From CAVUCH01 sp963763095 (GTDB lineage Bacteria; Acidobacteriota; Vicinamibacteria; Vicinamibacterales; JAENWD01), in assembly GCA_963763095.1 (NCBI GenBank), contig CAVXNR010000035.1, forward strand, positions 1-64,000: DNA of 64,000 nt. Reading direction: 5' to 3'. A program made the position numbers and the translations under genes. Position 1 is the first letter of the stretch. The number at the start of each line of letters is the position of its first letter. Below the pieces are notes generated by a model. The model was not told where the DNA came from, did no database searches, and saw nothing but the letters and a program-made list of their open reading frames with translations. This document shows positions 27,492 to 35,825 of this stretch, piece by piece.

Positions 27492-28748
27492 ATGACCATT
27501 GCCCGTCTGCTCGCCATTGGATTCATCTACGTCTGTGCCGCGCTGGCCTGGGGGGTCCTGGGCGGATCGCTCGTGGCACGCACCGGTGAGTTCGACAACC
27601 GCCTGTCCCGCGAGATCGCGCTGCTTTGGGGCGGCAAGCACGTCCAGGTGGCACCCGACGTCCGTGTGGAGCGCCCCACCACCGTGACCGAACGCATCCA
27701 GGAGCACGACGCCCAGGGGCGGCCGATCACTCGCGACGTCTCGCGGCAGTCGGTCGAGCGCACGGTCCTGCCGCTCGACGCCACGCGCGTGACGGTGGCG
27801 CTGGACCTCGACCAGCGCCAGAAAGGACTGCTGTGGTACGACACCTACGCCGTGCGGTTCCGCGGCAGCTGGCGCGTGCACAACCCGGATGCCGTCCCCC
27901 GGCGCGTGATTGTCAAATTCGTGTTCCCGTCGGCGGACGCCATCTACGACGGGTTCGTCTTCACTGCGGGCAACCAGCGATCAGCGGCGGTGACGGACCT
28001 TTCCCAGGGCACAGATGCCGTCGTCGACGTCCCGGCCGGCGCGGACGTGCCGATCGAGGTCGCCTACACCTCGCGCGGATTGGGAGACTGGACGTACGCT
28101 TTCGCCCGCGAGGGTGTCACGCGTGCGCAGGACTTCAGGCTCGATATGAACACCGATTTCGAGGCTATCGACTTCCCGGCCGGCACCATGTCGCCCTCCG
28201 AGAAGCGACGGGACGGCGACGGCTGGGCGCTCACCTGGAAGTTCGACAGCCTGGTGACGGGTCAGCGGATCGGCATGGACCTGCCCGACCGGATCAACCC
28301 GGGCCCGCTCGCGGCGCGGATCACCTGGTTCGCCCCGGTGTCGCTGCTGTTCTTTCTCGCGGTCATGGTGATTCTTGGCGTCCTGCGCGGACACAGCCTG
28401 CACCCGATGAACTACGCGTTCGTCTCGGCTGCGTTCTTCGCCTTCCACCTGCTGCTCGCCTACCTGGTGGATCACCTGGACCTGCACCTGTCGTTCGCGA
28501 TCGCGGCCGTGACCAGCGTGGCGCTCGTGGTGTCCTATCTCCGTGTGGTCGTTGGAACGCAGTTCGCCCTCCGGGAAGCCGGCCTGGCGCAGCTCGTCTT
28601 CCTGGTGTTCTTCAGCTACGCGTTTTTCTTCGAAGGGTACACGGGCCTGACCGTCACGGCGGGGGCGATCGTGACGCTGTTCGTCCTGATGCAGCTCACG
28701 GCCAAGGTCGATTGGGGCGTAGTGCTGGCGCGGCGCGAAACAGCGTGA
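27492..28748 (+). CDS. CreD-like inner membrane protein
   Basis: The C-terminal half has the run of five to six transmembrane helices and the strings HPMNYAFVSAAFFAFHLLLAY and QFALREAGLAQLVFLVFFSYAFFFEGYTGL (quoted in part: LVFFSYAFFFEGYTGL) typical of CreD. The N-terminal helix and large periplasmic beta domain (residues 40-270) are more divergent than in E. coli CreD, and the length of 418 residues is near the usual 450. CreD is controlled by the CreBC two-component system in enterobacteria; here an 11-base direct-repeat element lies about 75 bases upstream. Confidence 0.75.
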   Translation: MTIARLLAIGFIYVCAALAWGVLGGSLVARTGEFDNRLSREIALLWGGKHVQVAPDVRVERPTTVTERIQEHDAQGRPITRDVSRQSVERTVLPLDATRVTVALDLDQRQKGLLWYDTYAVRFRGSWRVHNPDAVPRRVIVKFVFPSADAIYDGFVFTAGNQRSAAVTDLSQGTDAVVDVPAGADVPIEVAYTSRGLGDWTYAFAREGVTRAQDFRLDMNTDFEAIDFPAGTMSPSEKRRDGDGWALTWKFDSLVTGQRIGMDLPDRINPGPLAARITWFAPVSLLFFLAVMVILGVLRGHSLHPMNYAFVSAAFFAFHLLLAYLVDHLDLHLSFAIAAVTSVALVVSYLRVVVGTQFALREAGLAQLVFLVFFSYAFFFEGYTGLTVTAGAIVTLFVLMQLTAKVDWGVVLARRETA

Positions 28749-28756
28749 GGCGACAA

Positions 28757-29533
28757 CTACCAGTTCGGCGGAGCACCGACCGGGTACTGCTCCATGTCCA
28801 TCACCGAGCCGGTGATGCAGGCGCTCTCGTCGGACGCGAAGTACGCCGCGGCGTAGGCAATGTCCTGTGGCTCGAGCAGTCGACCGAACGGGCGCGTTCT
28901 GACGGCGTCCTCGAGCCACCCCTCACCCTTGCCTTCGAGCAGCTTCACCCGATGCTCCCCCTCGGTCAGGGTCCACCCGACGTTCAGCTGGTTGACGCGG
29001 ATCCGGTACTGGTTGAGGAAGGCCGCCGCGTTCTTCGTGAGCGTCATCAGGCCGCCCTTCGACACCGAATACGGGCACAGCTTGGGTTCGCCGATGTACG
29101 CGTTCACCGACCCGATGTTGACGATGCTGCCGCCGCCGCGTGCGCGCATGTGCGGGATGACGGCCTGCATCAGGATGAACGGCGCCCGCAGGTTCACCGC
29201 GAGAATACGATCCCATAGCGCAAGCGGCACCGTCTCGATCGTCCCACGGGAGACGTCGCCGGCGTTGTTCACGAGGACGTCGACGCGCCCGAACTCCCGT
29301 GCCGCCGTCCTGATGATGCCCTGGCAGTCGTCCGTGTCCGACAGGTCGGCCGCAATGAACAGTGCGCGACCGCCGGCCTCGCGAATGCCCGCGACCACGG
29401 CATCCCCGTGAGCGGTGTTCGTCCCGTGCACCACCACTGCGGCGCCGAGATGGGCGAAGTGGACCGCGATCCCGCGGCCGATCCCCGACGTAGAACCGGT
29501 GACGACGGCGACGCGATCAGTGAGCGTGGGCAT
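28757..29533 (-). CDS. Short-chain dehydrogenase/reductase
   Basis: A classical SDR that oxidises or reduces an alcohol/ketone with NAD(P). The nucleotide motif TGSTSGIGRG is at residue 12, NNAGD near residue 89, and the catalytic YSVSK near residue 155. The length of 258 residues is typical. It overlaps the alcohol dehydrogenase gene by 17 bases, so the two are translated together and probably act on related sugar or polyol intermediates. The substrate cannot be told. Confidence 0.9.
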   Translation of the reverse strand: MPTLTDRVAVVTGSTSGIGRGIAVHFAHLGAAVVVHGTNTAHGDAVVAGIREAGGRALFIAADLSDTDDCQGIIRTAAREFGRVDVLVNNAGDVSRGTIETVPLALWDRILAVNLRAPFILMQAVIPHMRARGGGSIVNIGSVNAYIGEPKLCPYSVSKGGLMTLTKNAAAFLNQYRIRVNQLNVGWTLTEGEHRVKLLEGKGEGWLEDAVRTRPFGRLLEPQDIAYAAAYFASDESACITGSVMDMEQYPVGAPPNW

Positions 29534-30569
29534 CGGGCAGCAGCACCGACTTGATCACACGGCCCTCGTGCATGGCATCGAACGCCTCGCGCCAGTCCGA
29601 GAGGCCGGCGCGCAGGCCGATGATGTGTTCAGCACCAGTCAGGCCGGAGGCGAGCAGGTGGAGCACGCGCTCCCAGATTGGCCAGTTGTGGCTGAACGAC
29701 CCCTGCAGCCGCACGTTCTTCTGAACGAGCGGGTTCAGATCGACCCCCAGCGGTTCGGGAGACCAGCCCACCTTGGTCACCTGTCCGTCGGGCCGCACGA
29801 GGCGCAGGGCTGCGGCGAGCGTTCGGCTCGATCCGGACGCGTCACACACGACGTCGGCGCCAAGAGGGCTCAGGTCGCGCACCACGGCATCGAGGTCATC
29901 CACCTGCGCGTTCACGACGTGCGTGGCGCCCAGCCGCCGAGCCGTCTCGAGTCGCTCGGCGTCAGCCGTCAAACCAACCATGATGAGCGGGTTTGCTCCG
30001 GACAGGGCCGCCATCCGCGCGCACAGCAGTCCGATCGGACCTGGCCCGAGCACCACCACCACGTCTCCGGGCCGGATCGTGACGTTCACGCACATCGCGT
30101 TGTAGGCGACGGCGTGAGGCTCGGTCAGGCACGCCAGGTCGAACGACAGCGACGCCGGGACGTGATGGAGGCAGCGTCCCGGAACCTTCACATACTCGGC
30201 CATCGCCCCGTCCACGCCGTACCCGAAACCCTTGCGCGTGGGACAGAGGTTGTACCGCCCGCTCCGACACATCGCGCAGGCCCCGCAGATGACGGCCGCG
30301 GTCTCGCTGACGACGCGATCGCCCTCGCGGAATCCTCTGACAGCACGCCCAAGCCTCGCGATCGTGCCGCCGAACTCGTGCCCCAGCGTCACCGGCACGT
30401 TCACCGGCCAGGAGTGCGTGTTGTACGCCTGGTGCACGTCCGATCCACACACCGACACCGCCCCCACCGCGAGCAGAACATCCTCGTCCCCAATCTCTGG
30501 GACGGACACCTCACGGATCTCGACAGCCATCGGCTCGAGGGCGTACTGGACTACGGCTGATTGGGTCAT
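29517..30569 (-). CDS. Zinc-dependent alcohol dehydrogenase (polyol/threonine dehydrogenase-like)
   Basis: A medium-chain dehydrogenase. Catalytic zinc ligands are in VCGSDVHQ and GHEFGG, the structural zinc Cys in CGACAMCRSGRYNLC, and the NAD site in VVVLGPGPIGLL. The start MTQSAVVQYALEPMAV gives 350 residues. It lies between the HPS-like gene upstream and the SDR downstream on the same strand, so it probably belongs to the same sugar pathway. L-iditol/sorbitol or L-gulonate 5-dehydrogenase would be typical relatives. Confidence 0.9.
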   Translation of the reverse strand: MTQSAVVQYALEPMAVEIREVSVPEIGDEDVLLAVGAVSVCGSDVHQAYNTHSWPVNVPVTLGHEFGGTIARLGRAVRGFREGDRVVSETAAVICGACAMCRSGRYNLCPTRKGFGYGVDGAMAEYVKVPGRCLHHVPASLSFDLACLTEPHAVAYNAMCVNVTIRPGDVVVVLGPGPIGLLCARMAALSGANPLIMVGLTADAERLETARRLGATHVVNAQVDDLDAVVRDLSPLGADVVCDASGSSRTLAAALRLVRPDGQVTKVGWSPEPLGVDLNPLVQKNVRLQGSFSHNWPIWERVLHLLASGLTGAEHIIGLRAGLSDWREAFDAMHEGRVIKSVLLPDAHAH

Positions 30570-30586
30570 CTTTGGTGGCCGAGCTG

Positions 30587-30712
30587 TAATGCACAAGGCA
30601 CGATGCACAATGCAAAACGATTCGAGGCACGAAACCGATCATGCCATCACCGGGCGGACACGCGTCCGTCTCTCGTGCGGTTTGTGCATTGTGCATTGTG
30701 CATCGTGCATTC
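30587..30712. repeat. TGCACAATGCA paired inverted arrays
   Basis: Left array 30587-30617 (AATGCACAAGGCACGATGCA and on) is mirrored by the right array 30680-30712 (TTTGTGCATTGTGCATTGTG and on), with a 62-base spacer. The unit is shared with 7456-7594. It lies between the alcohol dehydrogenase and the HPS-like gene, which read in the same direction, so it is not limited to convergent gene ends. Confidence 0.85.
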
Positions 30713-30723
30713 CGCCGCCCAGG

Positions 30724-31428
30724 TCAAGGCGGCCAATGTGCAGGCCGCTGAAAAGGAACGCGGCGGATCTCGCGGCAGATCTCGCTCAGCACATCATGCA
30801 GGTCATTGCTGGCCGTCTTGAACTCGTCCGCATCGATCACCAGCGGCGCGCCGAGGACGACGAGGGGGGCGCCGTGCGCGGGACACTCGATCGCCTGGCG
30901 GAGCGAAAGGCCGCCCACGGCCTGCACCGGGATGCTCACCGCGCGGACGACCTCGTCGAGCTCGTCCATCGGGCTCAAGCCCGCGATCATGCGGCGCTCG
31001 TCGTAGCCGATGTGATGGATGATGTAGTCCACCCCCAGCCGCTCCATCCACCGCGCGTTGGCGACGCGATCGTCCGCGGCGAGGTTGTCGCCCATCACCT
31101 GGATCCCGAAGTTCCGCCCGGCGTCGACTACGCGCCTGATCGTCGCTTCGTGGGCCCGGCCCATGACCACGACGCAAGTGGCACCGGCCCTGGCCATCAT
31201 CTCCGCCTCGAGGTATCCGCCGTCCATCGTTTTCAGGTCCGCAACGATGGGGTGGTCCGGGAAGCGTTTGCGCAGCCCCTCCACCGCACGCAGCCCTTCG
31301 GCGAGGATGAGCGGGGTGCCGGCTTCGAGCCAGTCCACGCCGGCGGAGACGGCAACCTCCGCTGTGTCGAGCGCCTCCTCGAGCGACGTGAGATCGAGCG
31401 AAATCTGGACGATCGGGAACTGAGTCAT
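30724..31428 (-). CDS. Orotidine decarboxylase-fold enzyme (HPS/KGPDC type)
   Basis: Hexulose-6-phosphate synthase and 3-keto-L-gulonate-6-phosphate decarboxylase share this barrel. The signature DLKTMD (with the paired Asp, Lys, Asp) is present in IVADLKTMDGGYLEAEMM, and IPVQAVGGLS plus ATCVVVMGRAH are conserved blocks. The start MTQFPIVQISLDLTS gives 234 residues. No hexulose phosphate isomerase (PHI) gene accompanies it, and dehydrogenases do, which fits sugar-acid catabolism better than formaldehyde fixation. This is an inference from context. Confidence 0.8.
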   Translation of the reverse strand: MTQFPIVQISLDLTSLEEALDTAEVAVSAGVDWLEAGTPLILAEGLRAVEGLRKRFPDHPIVADLKTMDGGYLEAEMMARAGATCVVVMGRAHEATIRRVVDAGRNFGIQVMGDNLAADDRVANARWMERLGVDYIIHHIGYDERRMIAGLSPMDELDEVVRAVSIPVQAVGGLSLRQAIECPAHGAPLVVLGAPLVIDADEFKTASNDLHDVLSEICREIRRVPFQRPAHWPP

Positions 31429-31560
31429 GTCCCTGCGATTCCGGGTGACGAGTCCTCGGCGGGTTCGCGGGTCAACGCGCGGCGCCCACCGTACACTCGG
31501 CCGCCGCACGCCGCCCGTCGCGCCGCCGCGCCAGCCGCCGCCGCCGCCGTCGCCAGTACT

Positions 31561-32757
31561 TCAGACCCCTGCCCGCGTCTGCAGTGTCTCCACCTTGTAC
31601 CCACCGGTGGCGCGGTCGCGCATGTAGATGACCAGGAAGATCAGCGCGATGACGACGGGCAGGATGGCCCAGAGGGCGAGCATCTCGCGGGGGCCGAAGC
31701 GATCGTTCAGGTAACCCATCACCGGGCCGGCGATTGCGGTGGCGAAGCTGCCGGTGCCGCCGATGATCGCGAGGGCCAGGGCGCCGCCCCGCGGGAACCG
31801 CTCCGACGTGATGCCGAGCATCGTGGGCCACCAGAACGCGGTGCCGAGCGCCAGGAGCGCGGCCGCGGCAAACGCGGTGATGGGCGAGCCAGCCAGGCTG
31901 AACAGGTACAGGCCAGCCGCGGCGGGAACCGCCGTCACGGCGATGAGAGCCACCGGCGAGACGCGGTGAGAGACGCCCCCGAAGAACTGCCGCATCACCC
32001 ACATGATGCCATTCACCCAGACGAGCACGAGGATGCCGGCGCGCGCCGTGCTCGCCATGACCTCGTTGAACACATTCGCATACCACTGGCCCGCGCCGAG
32101 CTCAGTGGCTGCCGTGAGGCACATCGAGATGAAGATCACGACGAACAGGGGGCGCGCCAGCTGGGCCATCATCTCGCCCGAGGACACGCCGGCCGCTTTG
32201 CGCTCCGTTTCGGGGAACCGCTGCCCGATGAACATGACGGTGTAGATGACGGAAGGGATCAGCATCAGCAGCATCTTGGCCTGCCATCCGAGCCCAATCT
32301 GGGTGAACAGAAAGCTCAGCACCCCGCCGATGACGATGCCGCCCGGAAACCAGGCGTGCAGCGCGGTGAGCCGACGGGTCTTTTCGTTCGGGTAGATGGT
32401 GGCCACGAGCGGGTTGATGGCCGCCTCGACCAGGCCGTTCGCGATGCCGATGATGACCGTCGCCGTGAAGAGCACCGGGAAGCTCGGGGCGAAAATCGTG
32501 AGCAGCGTTCCACCGATGTGCCCGGCGGCGGCCAGCCGCATGATGGTGCCCATGCCGAGCACGTCGCACAGCGGTCCGCCGATGTAGATGGACAGCCCGA
32601 AGCCCCAGAATGCGGCCCCCGCGATCCAGCCGAGATTCGTCTTGTTCAGCGCAAAGATCTGCTCGAAGTCGCCCATGATGTCGCCGCGGATCGCGAAGGA
32701 CATGGCCGTGGCGATGAGGGCGACGCAACTTGCGAGAAACAGGCGCTGCTTGTTCAT
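31561..32757 (-). CDS. MFS transporter, probably sugar or sugar-acid importer
   Basis: About twelve transmembrane segments are visible over 398 residues, with the MFS loop 2-3 and the paired halves (WIAGAAFWGFGLSIYIGGPL and NGIMWVMRQFFGG). The start MNKQRLFLASCVALIA at 32757 was chosen over an upstream ATG whose residues are not membrane-like. It is the first gene of the block MFS-HPS-alcohol dehydrogenase-SDR on the minus strand and likely supplies their substrate. Confidence 0.88.
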   Translation of the reverse strand: MNKQRLFLASCVALIATAMSFAIRGDIMGDFEQIFALNKTNLGWIAGAAFWGFGLSIYIGGPLCDVLGMGTIMRLAAAGHIGGTLLTIFAPSFPVLFTATVIIGIANGLVEAAINPLVATIYPNEKTRRLTALHAWFPGGIVIGGVLSFLFTQIGLGWQAKMLLMLIPSVIYTVMFIGQRFPETERKAAGVSSGEMMAQLARPLFVVIFISMCLTAATELGAGQWYANVFNEVMASTARAGILVLVWVNGIMWVMRQFFGGVSHRVSPVALIAVTAVPAAAGLYLFSLAGSPITAFAAAALLALGTAFWWPTMLGITSERFPRGGALALAIIGGTGSFATAIAGPVMGYLNDRFGPREMLALWAILPVVIALIFLVIYMRDRATGGYKVETLQTRAGV

Positions 32758-32835
32758 GACGGTGTGTGCTCCCTCGACGAAAATGACGCAATCGTGGCGC
32801 GACGGACTATAGGACACGGCGCGAGGGTTCCACAA

Positions 32836-33048
32836 GCGGCTGGCGGCGGCCGACGGCGCGTGGCGGGCGGCGGCGCGTGGCGGACGGCGGGCGGTCGATG
32901 AGGCGGGTGGCGGGTGGCGGGTGGCGGGCGATCAAACAACACGAGGCAACTTGCCGTGACCCGAAGCCTCGAGTCGGCTCGTGGCCCCATGGGTAGCGCT
33001 GAATCGACGGCTGGCCGCGCCCGCCGCCCGCCCCCCGCCACCCGCCCG
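32836..33048. repeat. GGCGGGT tandem array with inverted partner
   Basis: From 32836 to 32931 degenerate GGCGGGC/GGCGGGT units repeat many times (four clear TGGCGGG copies in 32902-32928). Inverse units CCCGCCGCCCGCC and CCGCCACCCGCCCG lie at 33019-33048. The 312-base gap between the MFS gene start and the PP2C gene stop holds this element and an unremarkable spacer; no gene was seen in it. Confidence 0.75.
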
Positions 33049-33069
33049 TGCACTCCCGTGCACTCGCCT

Positions 33070-35668
33070 CTAGCGTCCCCGCGCGACGATCAACGTGAGA
33101 TCGTCGGTACTGCTGCGTTCCACCGTGCCCGGTGACTGCCGCTACGATCGCATCGAGCAGGGCCGCCGCCCCGGCCTGCGACTGGCTGTCGACGATCGCC
33201 GCGAGCCGTTCCTCGCCGAACTCCTCATCCGCCGCGTTCACCGCCTCGCTGGCGCCATCGCTGAACACCACGAGCGTGTCACCGGGCGCCAGCGTCGTCT
33301 CGGCGGTCCGGCAGTCCCACTCGTCGAAGAGACCGATCACCGTCGCGGTCGGCGGGAGCCGATCGAAGCGCCCGGTGCTGCGGCGGAGGATGGGCGGCAG
33401 GTGCCCGCAGTTCGCGTACTGCAGCACGCGGGTGGTCTCGTCGTACACGCCGAAGAAGAGCGTGGCGTAGTGGTTCGTGGCCGTCGATTCGTAGAACACG
33501 CGGTTGACGGTGCAGAGCACGGCTCTGACGTCAGCAGGGGCGACGGTGTACTGCGCGCGGAGGCTTGCCTGGAGACTGGCCATCAGGAGCGCCGCCGAGA
33601 TGCCCTTCCCGGAGATGTCGGCCAGCACGAAGGCGAACCGGCCCTCGCCGACCGAGATGAAGTCGAAGTAGTCGCCTCCGATTGACCGCGCCTGGATGCA
33701 GCGCCCCGCGTAGTCGAGCGTCGTCAGGATGGGGGCGGCCTGTGGCAGCAGCTTCGCCTGCACGGCCTTGGCGATCTCGAGCTCGCGGGCGCGCCGCCGC
33801 CCTGCGTCGAGCTGCCGCGCCATGGCCTCGGCGAGCCGGATATTCTCGAGCGTCAGTCCGGCCTGGGCCGCTGCCGCCCCGACGAGTGCCCGATCCTCGC
33901 TCGAGTACGGCTCCTCCGACAGCCGCATGGCGAGCACGAGCAGTCCCTCCAGATCTCCCGAGCGCCCGAGCATGGGCACCAGCAGCTCGGGCCGGAGCAC
34001 GGCGCAGACCTCGAAGGTGCCGCCGGGCCCGAGCTCATGCGGCGTGATCACGAGGGGCTGCCCGCGCTTCGTGAGCTCCACCAGTCCGGGGGAGGACAAC
34101 GGCAACGGGACCCCGGCCAGCGCATCAGCGTCAGCGCCCGCGGCCACCAGGCGCGGAGACGCATCCTGCGCGCGCAGGTATACGTACAGGGCCTCAGGCT
34201 GAAGCGCGGCCTCGAGCGCCGTCTCTATCCCGGACGCGAGCGCGTCCCGATCGGTCGCGGCGTGACTGTCCCGCGCGAGCCGCTCGAGGATGCGGCGCGC
34301 GTCGTACGCGCCGCGGAAGAACGCGCGGTCGATCCGTTCCTGTGCCGGGCGCCACAGCCGCGGCCCTGCCGTGGCCAGCACGCCGCCGAACAGCGCGCCG
34401 ACGACCAGCCCGGCGCGCTGCGCGCCCTCGCCGACATCGGTGAACAGGCGCGACAGGAGGCCGGCGAAGATGAATGTCACGATGACCCCGAGGAGCACGG
34501 CGACGGTCACCGCGCCGCGCCGAACGAGCACGTACCGCGCGCTCCTCCGCAGCAGCACGGGCAATTCCATGACGCGGTGCTTCACCACCGCGTAAGCCAC
34601 CGAGAGGGGCACCAGGCTGATGGCCATCGCGGCGAGTGCCCACACCCAGAACGGCACGATCTCCTCGGGCTGCCTCGTCCCCCGGAGCGCGAGGAGCACC
34701 TGCAGTGTCATGACCGGACCAAAGCCCAGCACCGCGCCCGCCAGGATCACACGCGTCTTCCGTCGCGTCCCCGGATCCCCGAACGCATTGGTGATCAGCG
34801 AGGCGAACGCGAGCAACACGCACGAGATGGTGTAGGACTGCAGGATCCACGCGGCTGTGACGGCCGACACGTGCTCGGCCATCCACCAGAGCCCTTCGCT
34901 GTCGCCGAACGCGAAGCAGATGCCGGCCGTGATCGTGCCGGCCGCCACGGCGGCGCCGCCGAGCACCCGCTTGAGCCACGGGACGCGTCGATCCACCGCC
35001 GACGCCGCGGGGAAGACCGCGAAGAAGTCATACAGCGCAGCGGGCATGGTGGATGCGAGGAACACCCACACCGGCACCATGAACCGCCGGAGCGGTGAGG
35101 GCATCTGCGCCTCGATCGGCAGCAGCGGCGCGCTCGCGATGAGGCCACCGAAGGCGAGCGCCATCACCCAGGCGTCGCGATCACCGGGGCGCTGCAGCAG
35201 CACCGCCGATGCCACGGCGAGGAAGATCAGCGGATATCCGGTGAGGACCGTGGCAAGCACCCGCGACGAGGGGCTTTCGCCACCTGGCGGTGTCGGTGCG
35301 TTGTCGCGGTTGCGGGTGACCGGGAAGATGATCGTGCGAGCGCCAGCGGGCCCGGCGACCTGCAACGAGAGCGAGCGTCCCGGCGGCGTCCGCCCGAACG
35401 CGTCGAGGAGGCGATCGTACGAGTCCAGAGGCTGGCCATCGATGGCGAGGATCCGGTCCCCTTCATGCAGCCCGGCGTGCGTTGCCACTCCGCCCGGGCG
35501 CACAGCCGTGACCACGGCAGCGAGATCGGACGGCTTGAATTCGTGCTCGAAACCGCGTGCGTTGGCCGACTCCTGGGCGTGGATGTAGTACATCCACACC
35601 CCGCTGTAGGTGGCGAGCACCGCAACGAATGCAAGCGCCAGAAGGCGCAGGCTCCGGAGGCCGAGCAT
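33070..35668 (-). CDS. Membrane PDZ-GAF-SpoIIE (PP2C) serine phosphatase, frameshifted at the end
   Basis: Order: N-terminal helix, periplasmic PDZ-like domain (about residues 45-125, AAVVTAVRPGGVATHAGLHEGD in part: VATHAGLHEGDRILAIDG), about ten membrane helices (to about 420), GAF-like domain (470-620), then a PP2C/SpoIIE phosphatase with metal motifs SIGGDYFDF and LADISGKGISAALLM and GDTLVVFSDGASEA. After AAVTG the frame is lost; removing one base of the CCC run at 33128-33130 restores the normal end STDDLTLIVARGR and the stop at 33070, total 865 residues. It probably controls an anti-sigma factor. Confidence 0.82.
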
Positions 35669-35676
35669 ATGGCTCA

Positions 35677-35682
35677 AGTATA
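35677..35682 (-). promoter_or_regulatory. Candidate -10 of the PP2C phosphatase gene
   Basis: TATACT on the minus strand lies eight bases before the ATG at 35668. This is close to the leaderless spacing seen elsewhere in the window, and no ribosome binding site is present. Confidence 0.35.
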
Positions 35683-35825
35683 GAAGGTGCCGCGTCCTTG
35701 CCCACGTCGAAGCGCATCCCGTACACTCCACGGGTTGCCCCCTGCGCAACCTGCGACGCGGCCTCGAGGATCCACCCTGATGAGCGACACGACCAGCGAA
35801 CCCACACGCCGCAGCCGCGCCCCGC

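Noticed and set aside
30724..31428. Orotidine 5'-phosphate decarboxylase (pyrF)
   Set aside because: The DLKTMD motif and sugar gene neighbours fit the HPS/KGPDC branch; the PyrF signature is not seen.
32807..33127. The C-terminal extension of the phosphatase to 1060 residues
   Set aside because: It reads through the GGCGGGT repeat array; the alternative frame gives the family ending DDLTLIVARGR and a stop.
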